This document shows, in pieces, positions 1 through 7,367 of a DNA stretch of 32,360 nucleotides. The notes under the pieces are model-generated. The model was given only the letters and a program-made list of their open reading frames with translations. It was not told where the DNA came from and did no database searches. Location of the stretch: NCBI GenBank assembly GCA_045590955.1, contig JAZNSB010000060.1:1-32360 (forward strand), given 5' to 3'. The stretch comes from JAZNSB01 sp045590955 (lineage in GTDB: Bacteria; Pseudomonadota; Alphaproteobacteria; RF32; CAG-239). Position numbers and translations under genes: made by a program. Each line of letters opens with the position of its first letter. The stretch's first letter is position 1.

Positions 1-117
1 GTTAACTTTCAAACCAGTAGAAAGTCTTTCTTGAGTTCTATCCATCAATTTATTGATGTTTTGCAAGGACAAGAGGTTAGATCTCATACCTGCAGATAAT
101 GTAATGTCGTTTGCCAT
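1..117 (-). CDS. Flagellin, N-terminal 39 residues (runs off the left edge)
   Basis: Structural subunit of the flagellar filament, exported by the flagellar type III apparatus. Only the first 39 codons are in the window. The protein begins MANDITLSAGMRSNLLSLQN and continues with INKLMDRTQERLSTGLKVN. This is the conserved N-terminal D0/D1 helix of flagellins, with the LLSLQ and RLSTG..VN signatures, and it most resembles alphaproteobacterial flagellins. The start ATG (115-117) is preceded by GGAGAAAAG, a good ribosome binding site. A consensus-like promoter lies about 190 bases upstream, so the mRNA has a long leader. It shows that the organism builds flagella. The C-terminal half, glycosylation sites and copy number cannot be judged here. 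Confidence 0.93.
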   Translation of the reverse strand, partial: MANDITLSAGMRSNLLSLQNINKLMDRTQERLSTGLKVN

Positions 118-136
118 GTCTTTTCTCCATATTCTG

Positions 137-174
137 TGGACAATACCAGTGTCACAATACTGGACACCGGTGAC
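137..174 (-). promoter_or_regulatory. Structured part of the flagellin mRNA leader
   Basis: Several overlapping inverted repeats lie just upstream of the flagellin ribosome binding site: CCAGT (146-150) with ACTGG (159-163), GTGTC (149-153) with GACAC (163-167), GTCAC (151-155) with GTGAC (170-174), and the palindrome CACCGGTG (165-172). They cannot all pair at once, so the leader could switch between folds. In Caulobacter and relatives, flagellin mRNA is controlled after transcription through its leader by FlbT/FlaF. A comparable role here is inference. Confidence 0.45.
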
Positions 175-302
175 TTAAGAATCGAGACCATCTCGTATTC
201 ATATTGTCAGTTTAACCATAAGCGGTAAATAAGTAGTTAACACCCCCATGTAACTTTTGTTTACCTTTTTGTGTTGCAAACTTTATATGCAATACAGTAC
301 TT

Positions 303-331
303 ATAATATCATAAAACGCAAAACGAGTCAA
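303..331 (-). promoter_or_regulatory. Sigma-70 type promoter for flagellin
   Basis: On the minus strand, TTGACT (331-326) and TATTAT (308-303) are separated by exactly 17 bases, a near-consensus housekeeping promoter pointing at flagellin. Transcription should start near 296, giving a leader of roughly 180 bases. I found no sigma-54 or clear sigma-28 motif between here and the gene. The rest of the 285-base gap (118-402) holds only the leader and the mutM 3' end. Confidence 0.65.
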
Positions 332-376
332 GGTTTTTTGTGGATAAAAAACATATGTAACAGATTGATTTTATGT

Positions 377-399
377 AAAAAAACATGAACAGTTGTTCG
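377..399 (-). terminator. Weak possible terminator after mutM
   Basis: Minus-strand inverted repeat GAACAACTGTTC (398-387) is followed by ATG and a run of seven T. The stem is only four to five AT-rich pairs, so termination may be leaky, and mutM transcripts could read on towards flagellin. Confidence 0.3.
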
Positions 400-402
400 T
401 TT

Positions 403-1233
403 TTATTTTTGCTTCTGCGGGCAAAAAAAAGTTGATCTGCCTGCTTGAATAATTTTTTGTATTCCTCTTGTTTTTTTTAAATCACATGTGCAATTTGGAC
501 ATCGTTGACCTGTTTTGTTGTACACGCAGTGCATGTTTTGAAAATATCCCAAGCTTCCATCTGTTTTGTGGTAGTCTCGCAGGGTTGAGCCTCCGGCGTT
601 TATTGCCAACGTTAAGGTTTCTCTAATTGCCTCAAGCAATTTGGCACATTCTTTTTCGGACAACGTGCAAGATTCTCTGGTCGGTAAAATTTCTGCCCTA
701 AACAGTGCTTCGGACGCATAGATGTTACCGATTCCGTTTATTATCTTCTGGTCTAGCAAGGCAATTTTTATTGGTGTTTTTTTGTTTTTAAATAAATTTC
801 TTATACGTTTTGGGGTAAGTTTTTCATCAAAAGGATCATCTCCCATGTTTTTCAAAACATCAGCTTCTCCGGTTTTACAACAATCAACCATTCCAAAACG
901 CCTTGCATCATTATATATAAGACAGCATTTGTTCGTTTGAATAACCACATGGTCGTGTTTTGCTAAAGAGTTTGGTTTTTGTTCAAATAACTTAATCTGC
1001 CCGCTCATCCCCAAATGAATTATCAAGCTGTTATCATTTGATAAATATATAAAAATATATTTTCCGATTCTTTGAACTTCTTCAATTGAGGCATTTAAAA
1101 TCATTTCTTTTATATTTGCAGGCACGGGTTTGCGTAGTTTGGATTGTAACACACAAACATCTTCAATCTTTGCTCCCAGCAAAGAGTTTTTTACTTCATT
1201 TTTTATTGTTTCTACTTCTGGTAATTCGGGCAT
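403..1233 (-). CDS. mutM: Formamidopyrimidine-DNA glycosylase (MutM/Fpg)
   Basis: Base excision repair enzyme that removes 8-oxoguanine and formamidopyrimidines and then cuts the abasic site by beta/delta elimination. The start is set at the ATG giving MPELPEVET, because the proline after Met is the catalytic nucleophile; an in-frame TTG four codons earlier would bury it. The 276-residue length is normal. HLGMSGQ, GIGNIYASEALF and GGSTLRDYHKTDGSLGYF match family motifs of the N-terminal domain and the helix-two-turn-helix. The C-terminal zinc finger is odd. C245, C248 and C271 are present, but the expected last cysteine (CPxC) is K274, and the stretch between the two cysteine pairs is about six residues longer than in E. 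coli Fpg. An extra C250 might substitute. The ribosome binding site is weak (GGA). Confidence 0.95.
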   Translation of the reverse strand: MPELPEVETIKNEVKNSLLGAKIEDVCVLQSKLRKPVPANIKEMILNASIEEVQRIGKYIFIYLSNDNSLIIHLGMSGQIKLFEQKPNSLAKHDHVVIQTNKCCLIYNDARRFGMVDCCKTGEADVLKNMGDDPFDEKLTPKRIRNLFKNKKTPIKIALLDQKIINGIGNIYASEALFRAEILPTRESCTLSEKECAKLLEAIRETLTLAINAGGSTLRDYHKTDGSLGYFQNMHCVYNKTGQRCPNCTCDLKKTRGIQKIIQAGRSTFFCPQKQK

Positions 1234-1299
1234 TTTAAAATCCAATAAGCTTATTGCAAATATGTAAAAAATATATCATAATCAAAGTTTGAGGTATAA

Positions 1300-1845
1300 A
1301 TGGTAAAAAAAGCAAGAACAAAAAAATATTTTGCACCCCAAAATGAAGGAGAAAAAAGAAAGTGTGATCATCCTGGGTGTCAAAAACACGGCGAATATAG
1401 GGCTCCAAAAGACAAAACCCTAAAGGAGTATTATTGGTTTTGCTTGGAACATGTACAAGAATATAATGCCAAATGGAATTATTATGACGGAGAAAAATTG
1501 GAAGAAGAAGCCCAAAAAACTCACCATAACACTCACTTTAGACGCTTAAGAAGTAAAGTTAAATATGCGTTTGGCAAAGAAATTCCAAACGATTTTGGTC
1601 TTTGGGACGAATATATGTCAGATTATGATGAGATTAATCATATTTATTACAGCCAAGAAGAAAAAAGATATCTGCAAATTATGGAAATGGCGCCACAAGA
1701 CGCAAGTCTGGAGTTATTAAAAAAACAATACAAAAAATTAGTAAAAAAATATCACCCGGATGTAAATCAAGGTGATAAAGATTGTGAAGAAAAATTCAAA
1801 GCGGTAAGCACTGCTTACAAATTTTTGCTTAATAGGCTATCTTGA
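1300..1845 (+). CDS. J-domain protein with N-terminal Cys motif and C-terminal DnaJ domain
   Basis: Probable DnaK co-chaperone of an alphaproteobacterial family in which the J domain is at the C-terminus. The J domain covers about residues 125-180, and its HPD tripeptide (152-154), needed to stimulate DnaK ATPase, is intact in KKYHPDVNQGDK. The N-terminal part has C22, C27, C48 and H51 (CDHPGC ... WFCLEH), arranged like a small metal site, followed by the YNAKWNYYDG stretch seen in relatives. It lacks the Gly/Phe region, zinc-finger repeats and client-binding domain of full DnaJ, so it is not dnaJ itself. GAGG precedes the start. Its 3' end overlaps the convergent gene by nine bases, with no terminator between. 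The client is unknown. Confidence 0.85.
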   Translation: MVKKARTKKYFAPQNEGEKRKCDHPGCQKHGEYRAPKDKTLKEYYWFCLEHVQEYNAKWNYYDGEKLEEEAQKTHHNTHFRRLRSKVKYAFGKEIPNDFGLWDEYMSDYDEINHIYYSQEEKRYLQIMEMAPQDASLELLKKQYKKLVKKYHPDVNQGDKDCEEKFKAVSTAYKFLLNRLS

Positions 1846-2625
1846 TTTTTCTAAAGCTTTCTGTATTTTCTTTTCTTTTTGTTTTTTCTCAATAGCAATT
1901 GTTTTTTCTTTTTCTTCTGCCAAACCTCGTTTTTCGTTAATTAATTTTGCAATGGCTTTTTCATCAGATTTTTTTTCGCCGGCTTTTATTACAGATTTAA
2001 TATCCATACCGTCCAAAGCTTCTTTTCCACCCATGGTTTTAATTTTTTTAATTCCTGCTACAAGTTTTGTAACATCTTTTTCTTGTAATTTTTTAACATC
2101 TCCCTTTACTTTAATGTTAACATCATCAAATAAATTTATATCAACCACATGGTTTTCAAGCGGAGAATTTACACGACTGAGAATTTTTTTTGCTTTTGCG
2201 CTGGTAAGTCCCAGCTCTTTTGCAATTTGTTGTGTTGTTATAAGTTTTTCCGCATTTCTTACAATGTTGGAAGAATTCATGATATCTTCAGTATTTTTTT
2301 GCTTTAGGAAAGCTCTTTCTTCAGGTTTCAGCGCATTAAGCAAAGGGTTTATTTCTTGGTCTATTGCCAATTGATTTATCTGATAACTTTCTTCATCTTC
2401 ATTTTCTTCATCATCAAACACATCTCTGATTTTTTTACGCATCTTTCTCAAATCTAAAGAAGGCTTAAGCTTTGCATTGGTATTTGTTGCTGTAAGCAGG
2501 TTTCTGCTTTTTAAGGGTTGAACTTGCAGAGCCTGTTTAAGCTTTTGTCTTTTTGGGCCGGAAAAAGAAGATGGTTTTAAGTTTTTATTCCATTGTAAAT
2601 TTGAATCGGTCTTTTTCTCTGACAT
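1837..2625 (-). CDS. Lysine-rich protein of unknown function with HTH-like segment
   Basis: I do not recognise a family. The start is the ATG giving MSEKKTDSN, preceded by AAGGAAAA; a longer reading to 2664 has no such site. The 262 residues divide into a basic, probably disordered N-terminus (1-65), an acidic patch DDEENEDEES (71-80), a helical middle with ITTQQIAKELGLTSAKAKKI (129-148) that looks like a helix-turn-helix, and a very charged C-terminus (215-262) likely to form a long helix or coiled coil. No signal peptide or membrane segment is visible. It could bind nucleic acid or the ribosome (the HTH-like part also recalls IF2 N-terminal modules), but that is only inference. It has its own promoter overlapping the stop of the PAS gene. 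Confidence 0.7.
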   Translation of the reverse strand: MSEKKTDSNLQWNKNLKPSSFSGPKRQKLKQALQVQPLKSRNLLTATNTNAKLKPSLDLRKMRKKIRDVFDDEENEDEESYQINQLAIDQEINPLLNALKPEERAFLKQKNTEDIMNSSNIVRNAEKLITTQQIAKELGLTSAKAKKILSRVNSPLENHVVDINLFDDVNIKVKGDVKKLQEKDVTKLVAGIKKIKTMGGKEALDGMDIKSVIKAGEKKSDEKAIAKLINEKRGLAEEKEKTIAIEKKQKEKKIQKALEKSR

Positions 2626-2652
2626 AAAATTTTCCTTGTTAATCCTAAACAA

Positions 2653-2681
2653 ATTATTGCACAAAAACCGAGTTTTGTCAA
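2653..2681 (-). promoter_or_regulatory. Sigma-70 type promoter for the lysine-rich protein
   Basis: Minus-strand TTGACA (2681-2676) and AATAAT (2658-2653) are spaced by 17 bases. The -35 box overlaps the TGA stop of the PAS gene. The spacer holds an imperfect inverted repeat, ACAAAAC-TCG-GTTTTTGT, which might be an operator or just AT-rich sequence. Transcription would start near 2646, about 20 bases before the start codon. Confidence 0.6.
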
Positions 2682-4375
2682 TTAGACGGGATAGATTCGT
2701 TTTCTTTTTTATATGTAATCATTAAAGATCCGTCACCAAGTGTTTTAGACATCACATAAATGGTTCCCATTGTGGTTTTTAGTTTAAAAGATTTTGTTGT
2801 TGGGTTTAATATATGGTTATGAATTTGTTTTTTTATAGATGTCCAATTGTTTTTGCCGTCAAAGAAAGGTTCGTGTAAATCTAATAACTCTGCCAAGCTC
2901 ATTTCTTTTAATGACAAGTTATGGTTTTGTTTCCATAATTTTAAAAAAGGCTCGTTATAAAAAGAGACAAATCCGTTTGGTGCAAAAATAACAATTGCGT
3001 CAAAAATGTTATTCAACGTTTCTTGATGAATGTTTAGTAAAGAATTATAAGAGCTCTCTCTTGCGATTCTATCAGAAATATCTTCAAAAGCAAAAGCCAA
3101 CCCGCCAGAAGAATAAGGCATCCTAAGTCTTCTGATGGTTTGACCGGAGGGCAGGTGTTGCAAATCTTTCTGCGGTTCAATAATTTTGAAAAAAGCAGCG
3201 CACTCTTCCTCTTTAAATAACAAATAGTTTGGAGATTCAGGAAGCATTCGCTTCTCTCTTATTGTGTCCAAAAAGCTACCATAAGTAGGTTGTTGCTCTA
3301 ACCAAATCTTTTCAAGCGACCACAATTTCATAAATGCATCATTATAAAAAGAAAGTTGTTGTTTTGCATCAAATACGGCAAAAGGTGTTTCCAGGGCAGA
3401 TAAAATTTCAAGATGAGATTTTTGTGCCAATTTAATTTTTCTTTGTAGGTCATCTTGTTTTTCAATGTTTGTTGCCATTCCTGCAATCCATACGTTGTCC
3501 ATGTTTTGGTTAAAAGCAAAAGGCTTTTCCCAAATTTCAAACGCCATGCTTTTTCCTTGGTGTGTAAGATTTGTGGTAAAACTGGTTTGTTTTTTTCCGA
3601 GGAGTTTATCGGAACTTGGGGTTTTTATAATACTTTTTCCTGCCGAGTTTAGTAAATCCAGGTTTTTTTCTATGGCATCAAAGGTGTCTTTTGCTCCGGT
3701 CATGTCTGCATATTTTTTATTTACGGCCGCAATGTTTTGCAAATTGTCACATAACCATATGGGATGGGGCAAATTATCTATTAAATCTTGAAGTTTTTGA
3801 TGTTTTTGATTTGTTTCTTCTACCTGATTTTTTAAAGAACTAATCAAATTTGATGTTTGAGAAATATCTCTAAACCAAATAATATCACAAAACAATTGTC
3901 CTTTTGAGCCGTTTATTCTTGCGCCATATATTAAAATTTTTTTCTGCGGAGTGCTTTTTAGGTCAAACTCATCTTCAAAGGCGATTCCATCCGCAACCAA
4001 AAGCTCTGTATATTTAGCAATTTTTTGCGCATCATTTTTGTAAAAACATTTTAAAACATCATCAAAAGAAGAGTTCATGCCATTAGGCAGGTTTAAGATA
4101 ACAGACAATCTGCGAGAACATTTTTCTCTCAAACGTTTTTTGTGGCCACTAAACATTTCATCAGGGTATATAAAGCAAAAATAACCATCTTTTGCTGCAA
4201 ACAAGCTTCCAAACAGACGCTCTCTGTCTCTATTTATAAAATAAGCTATTTTTTTTTGCTTTATCAGGGCAATATACGTTAATATTCCAAAAACCATAAG
4301 ACATAGGAATATGGCAATAATAATAAACCACAGCTCAGGTGCAGCATAATACATGTCCTGTAAAAGTTTTATCAT
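2678..4375 (-). CDS. Membrane-anchored multi-PAS protein, DivL-like but lacking a kinase domain
   Basis: The protein has 565 residues. A membrane helix sits at about 17-37 (FIIIAIFLCLMVFGILTYIA), followed by tandem PAS-type regions, including about 193-310 (LIDNLPHPIWLCDN), 320-440 (LSALETPFAVFDAKQQLSFYN) and 447-555 (LNNIFDAIVIFAPNGFVSFY). The block HLPSGQTIRRLRMP...GGLAFAFEDISDR and then YNSLLNIHQETLNNIFDA matches, from memory, the PAS region of the alphaproteobacterial DivL/sensor-kinase family. In those proteins a HisKA and HATPase kinase core follows. Here the protein stops right after the last PAS, with no H-box, N-box or G-box, and the downstream gene does not supply one. The start has GAGG. 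It may sense a signal and act through partner kinases such as CckA, as DivL does; that is inference. Confidence 0.8.
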   Translation of the reverse strand: MIKLLQDMYYAAPELWFIIIAIFLCLMVFGILTYIALIKQKKIAYFINRDRERLFGSLFAAKDGYFCFIYPDEMFSGHKKRLREKCSRRLSVILNLPNGMNSSFDDVLKCFYKNDAQKIAKYTELLVADGIAFEDEFDLKSTPQKKILIYGARINGSKGQLFCDIIWFRDISQTSNLISSLKNQVEETNQKHQKLQDLIDNLPHPIWLCDNLQNIAAVNKKYADMTGAKDTFDAIEKNLDLLNSAGKSIIKTPSSDKLLGKKQTSFTTNLTHQGKSMAFEIWEKPFAFNQNMDNVWIAGMATNIEKQDDLQRKIKLAQKSHLEILSALETPFAVFDAKQQLSFYNDAFMKLWSLEKIWLEQQPTYGSFLDTIREKRMLPESPNYLLFKEEECAAFFKIIEPQKDLQHLPSGQTIRRLRMPYSSGGLAFAFEDISDRIARESSYNSLLNIHQETLNNIFDAIVIFAPNGFVSFYNEPFLKLWKQNHNLSLKEMSLAELLDLHEPFFDGKNNWTSIKKQIHNHILNPTTKSFKLKTTMGTIYVMSKTLGDGSLMITYKKENESIPSN

Positions 4376-4462
4376 TGCGCCTCACAAAAAATGATTGTTT
4401 GTTTTTTGATTCTATAATATAAAATTATTTTTTAGAAACAAAAAAGATAGATAGGTGGACAA

Positions 4463-5122
4463 ATGTATCATATAGTTTTTGACACAACAGGCCCCAGGTG
4501 TGCCGTAGGCTTATTTTTAGAATCAAAACGGGTGGATTCGTTTGAAAAAGAGATGGAATTTGGTCAGGCAGAAGAACTTATTGTTCAGATACAAAACCTA
4601 TTAAATAAACAAAATTTAATTTTTGACGACATTCAAATGGTGTCCGTGTGTGTTGGCCCGGGCTCTTTTACCGGAGTTAGGGCATCAGTTTCTGCTGCCA
4701 GAGCATTTGCTGTTGCCAGAGGCGATTCTCTCGTTGTCCAGGGTATTTCTGCTTTTGAAATTTATATGGCAATGTTGGAAGATGACCATTTGGCAGAACA
4801 CAACATAGTTGTGATTGAAACAAAAAGAGAAGATTTTTATTATCAGTCATTTGATAAACAGCGCAAAAAACTCTGCGAACCGCAAGCTTTGACCAGAGAA
4901 GATATTCTTTCGCACGCAAAAAATAAGCAAGTCAGCATTGTCGGAGATGCCATAGAAAGATTTTGCAATGTTCCTTGTGGATTAAGACTACATTATATTG
5001 GTCAACAAAGAGGTGTTTGTTTAGAAAAATTTGGGCAAATGGCTTACAAAAGATACTTAAACAAAAGCACAAATTTTCCGCATCCGTTGTATTTAAAAGC
5101 ACCGGACATTATGGTCAAATAA
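4463..5122 (+). CDS. tsaB: tRNA threonylcarbamoyladenosine biosynthesis protein TsaB
   Basis: Partner of TsaD and TsaE in making the t6A37 modification of ANN-decoding tRNAs. TsaB is an inactive TsaD paralogue that scaffolds the complex in the cytoplasm. The N-terminal ASKHA fold begins IVFDTTGPRCAVGLF. The hallmark VGPGSFTGVRAS follows at about residues 65-76, then ARAFAVARG and VQGISAFE. The length of 219 residues is usual. AGGTGG precedes the ATG. The gene is transcribed away from the PAS gene and ends one base before the stop of the convergent gene, with no hairpin terminator between them. The C-terminal half (120-219) is divergent, as is common for this family. Confidence 0.93.
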   Translation: MYHIVFDTTGPRCAVGLFLESKRVDSFEKEMEFGQAEELIVQIQNLLNKQNLIFDDIQMVSVCVGPGSFTGVRASVSAARAFAVARGDSLVVQGISAFEIYMAMLEDDHLAEHNIVVIETKREDFYYQSFDKQRKKLCEPQALTREDILSHAKNKQVSIVGDAIERFCNVPCGLRLHYIGQQRGVCLEKFGQMAYKRYLNKSTNFPHPLYLKAPDIMVK

Positions 5123-5123
5123 G

Positions 5124-6446
5124 TTAAGCATATTCTCGGTTGTATGAATTTGCGCTTAAAATTTTGCTCAAAGTGTTGTCCAACTCTCTTTCTCTATTTT
5201 GTTCAATAACACTAATTACATCAAGTTCTTGTCTTTCAAGTTTTTGAGTAATTCCTATTTGCTCATAAATCTGTTGAGTTTCTTTTTTCAGCGCAGATGC
5301 CTGAATGGCGTTTCCAATTTTTGCATAGTATTGCGATAATAAATTATTTGCATTTGCAATGTGACGTATATCTGCGTCTTTATCTGCAATTTCTAAAACA
5401 TTTGAAGCCGCCCAAACGGCTTTTTCTTCGTCATTTGATCTAAAGTAAGCATTTGCCAACTTGCTCCAAGAATTAACATTTGTTGGGTTTAACTCCACAG
5501 ACAGTTCATAAGCGCCCAAAGATAAATCGTTGTCGCCCAAAGTTGCAATAGAACCAAAGATATTTGCCATGTCAGATGTTTGCATGAACATCGCCTCTCT
5601 TTGCTTTCCGTTAAGCAAAGCGGCTTTTTCCACATTATAATCCATACTTGCTTCCAACAAGGCCAAAGCATCATTAGGGTCACCGGCACATAGACTGCGC
5701 AAGGCATCAACTTCTGATGGAAGATTTTTATTTACTTTAACGGCATCAAACTGGTTTTTAATACACAAATCAATAAAAGCTTTCAGGGCAACAATCAGTT
5801 GCATTATATCATCTTCAGAACACTCGCCTTGGTTTTTATACAATAAAGTTTGAGCAATTTTAACTTCTTCAATATCTCTGCCGATCATGTCTATTGCCAA
5901 CCCAATCAGGTCATTAAGAGATTTTTTTGCTTGTTTGTATGACAGAGGAAGATCTGCTGCATTAATTGGATCGGCTTTATTTGTTTTATTTTTTTCCCAA
6001 TCCAAATGCAGAGCATATTCTTTTTTTGCTCTTTTTTTAGGCTTGTTTATGTTTTTTTCTTCGGCAATTTGCTTTTGTAACAGTAAGACTTCATCAGATA
6101 TTTTCTTTTGAATAATTTCTCTTTCAAGGTCTCTTTCCAATTCTTTTTCAAACTCCAAAGAATCAACAAGGTTATAAGTATCTGTAGAGTCTTCCATAGG
6201 CTCAAAAAAAGATTTAGATTTTTTAGAAAGATTCTTTTTGCTTCTTACAAAATAGACAACCCTTACCGTACAAGCAAGAACAATAAGCAATACAAACAAT
6301 CCTACAGCAGCAATCGTTAGGATAATAGATAACATCTTTACTTCGTTTACATTTGCGGGGATAATTCCAAAGAAGCCAAGAAGGGCTTCTGTTTTAGGAT
6401 AAACAGCATGTACAAAACTCAAAAGGTTTTCAGAAAGTATTGCCAT
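5124..6446 (-). CDS. Membrane-anchored protein with C-terminal TPR-like repeats
   Basis: Unknown specific function. One strong membrane helix lies at about residues 38-66 (MLSIILTIAAVGLFVLLIVL onwards), followed by basic residues, which implies an N-out/C-in anchor. A long charged linker with coiled-coil character (85-140, many E/K/Q) follows. The C-terminal half (about 230-410) is helical, with TPR-like units such as LGAYELSVELNPTNVNSWSK and LANAYFRSNDEEKAVWAASN. A cytoplasmic scaffold role is likely from the architecture only. The ATG at 6446 has little ribosome binding site. An alternative start at 6335 would begin directly at the membrane helix and is plausible. It is divergent from the next gene, with a 90-base AT-rich spacer. 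Confidence 0.7.
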   Translation of the reverse strand: MAILSENLLSFVHAVYPKTEALLGFFGIIPANVNEVKMLSIILTIAAVGLFVLLIVLACTVRVVYFVRSKKNLSKKSKSFFEPMEDSTDTYNLVDSLEFEKELERDLEREIIQKKISDEVLLLQKQIAEEKNINKPKKRAKKEYALHLDWEKNKTNKADPINAADLPLSYKQAKKSLNDLIGLAIDMIGRDIEEVKIAQTLLYKNQGECSEDDIMQLIVALKAFIDLCIKNQFDAVKVNKNLPSEVDALRSLCAGDPNDALALLEASMDYNVEKAALLNGKQREAMFMQTSDMANIFGSIATLGDNDLSLGAYELSVELNPTNVNSWSKLANAYFRSNDEEKAVWAASNVLEIADKDADIRHIANANNLLSQYYAKIGNAIQASALKKETQQIYEQIGITQKLERQELDVISVIEQNRERELDNTLSKILSANSYNREYA

Positions 6447-6536
6447 TTTTTAATACAACCATTTACTTTATTTTTTTATTGGTTACAATGTTTACAAACA
6501 AAGTATATAACAATTTTTTAAAATTACAACACAAAC

Positions 6537-7304
6537 ATGGGATACTTTAGCAAAAAAAAACACAATGAACGCCGTCAATTTTTTTTGAAAAGCACACTTT
6601 TAGTGGTACTTGCTTTTATTTTTTTGTTGTTTTTAGATGAAAGATATGGCTTCTTTGTTGAATTTGTTTCCAAATATGCTTTCCAAATCAGTTTTTTGAT
6701 TTTGTTTGTTGCTGTTTATAGCTTTGTTAGCGCCAAATGGTTGTATGGCTTGTTTTTTGGCGCAAGCTTTGTTTTGTGTTTGGGGGTTTTTTCTTCATCA
6801 ACCAATCTTTTTAAAAATACACAAATATCACAAGGCCAAGATATTAAAATTGATTTGCAGTCAACCGGTAATTTTAACACACAAAACACATCTGTTGTCA
6901 GAGAGGGCATTTTGCATTTTGGCACGCAACATCAGGGATATTTCAAGGTAATAAGAGTTGGAGAAGATAATGTAACTTTAATAGGTGTTAATTTTTCTCA
7001 GGTAAAAACAAAAAACATAGAAAAGTACTTTAACAGCTTGCGTCAATTTGTTTTAGAACAAAACAACCCCGTAATTGTTTTTGGAGAGTTCGGCGTACCT
7101 GCATGGTTTAAAGTGTTCAGACAATTTTTAAATGACACCGGATTAAGAGCAAAAAATAAGATATTTTTAAAATCTCCTTTGCAAAAATTTAATCTGCTTT
7201 GCCACCCTCAATTTTACGTTTTAGCATTTAGCAATACCGGGCTGTCTGAAGTTGATTTTTTTGCAACCACACAGAGTACAAAAATTTCTGCAATAATTAA
7301 ATAA
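6537..7304 (+). CDS. Three-helix membrane protein with degenerate EEP (endonuclease/exonuclease/phosphatase) domain
   Basis: Three membrane helices at about 17-33, 47-64 and 68-86 precede a soluble C-terminal domain (about 93-255). Its segment PVIVFGEFGVPAWFKVFRQF followed by LNDTGLRAKN has the pattern of EEP-family proteins, whose usual form is PVIVxGDFNxTPWSxxFRxFL. The catalytic D and N of GDFN are replaced (GEFG), and the final SDHRP-like motif is not recognisable near the end, so enzymatic activity is doubtful. Relatives with the same membrane-plus-EEP layout exist in proteobacteria. The start has no clear Shine-Dalgarno sequence, and the true start could be a few codons away. The gene lies just upstream of the Lon-like protease on the same strand, 63 bases apart. 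Confidence 0.65.
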   Translation: MGYFSKKKHNERRQFFLKSTLLVVLAFIFLLFLDERYGFFVEFVSKYAFQISFLILFVAVYSFVSAKWLYGLFFGASFVLCLGVFSSSTNLFKNTQISQGQDIKIDLQSTGNFNTQNTSVVREGILHFGTQHQGYFKVIRVGEDNVTLIGVNFSQVKTKNIEKYFNSLRQFVLEQNNPVIVFGEFGVPAWFKVFRQFLNDTGLRAKNKIFLKSPLQKFNLLCHPQFYVLAFSNTGLSEVDFFATTQSTKISAIIK

Positions 7305-7367
7305 TGTTTACACAATTTTAGCATTTAAAAGTTATGATGACTCAAAATAATTATAGAGGGGAAAATC

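Noticed and set aside
1234..1245. TTG start four codons before MPELPEV in mutM
   Set aside because: The enzyme needs proline as its first residue after Met removal, so the later ATG must be used.
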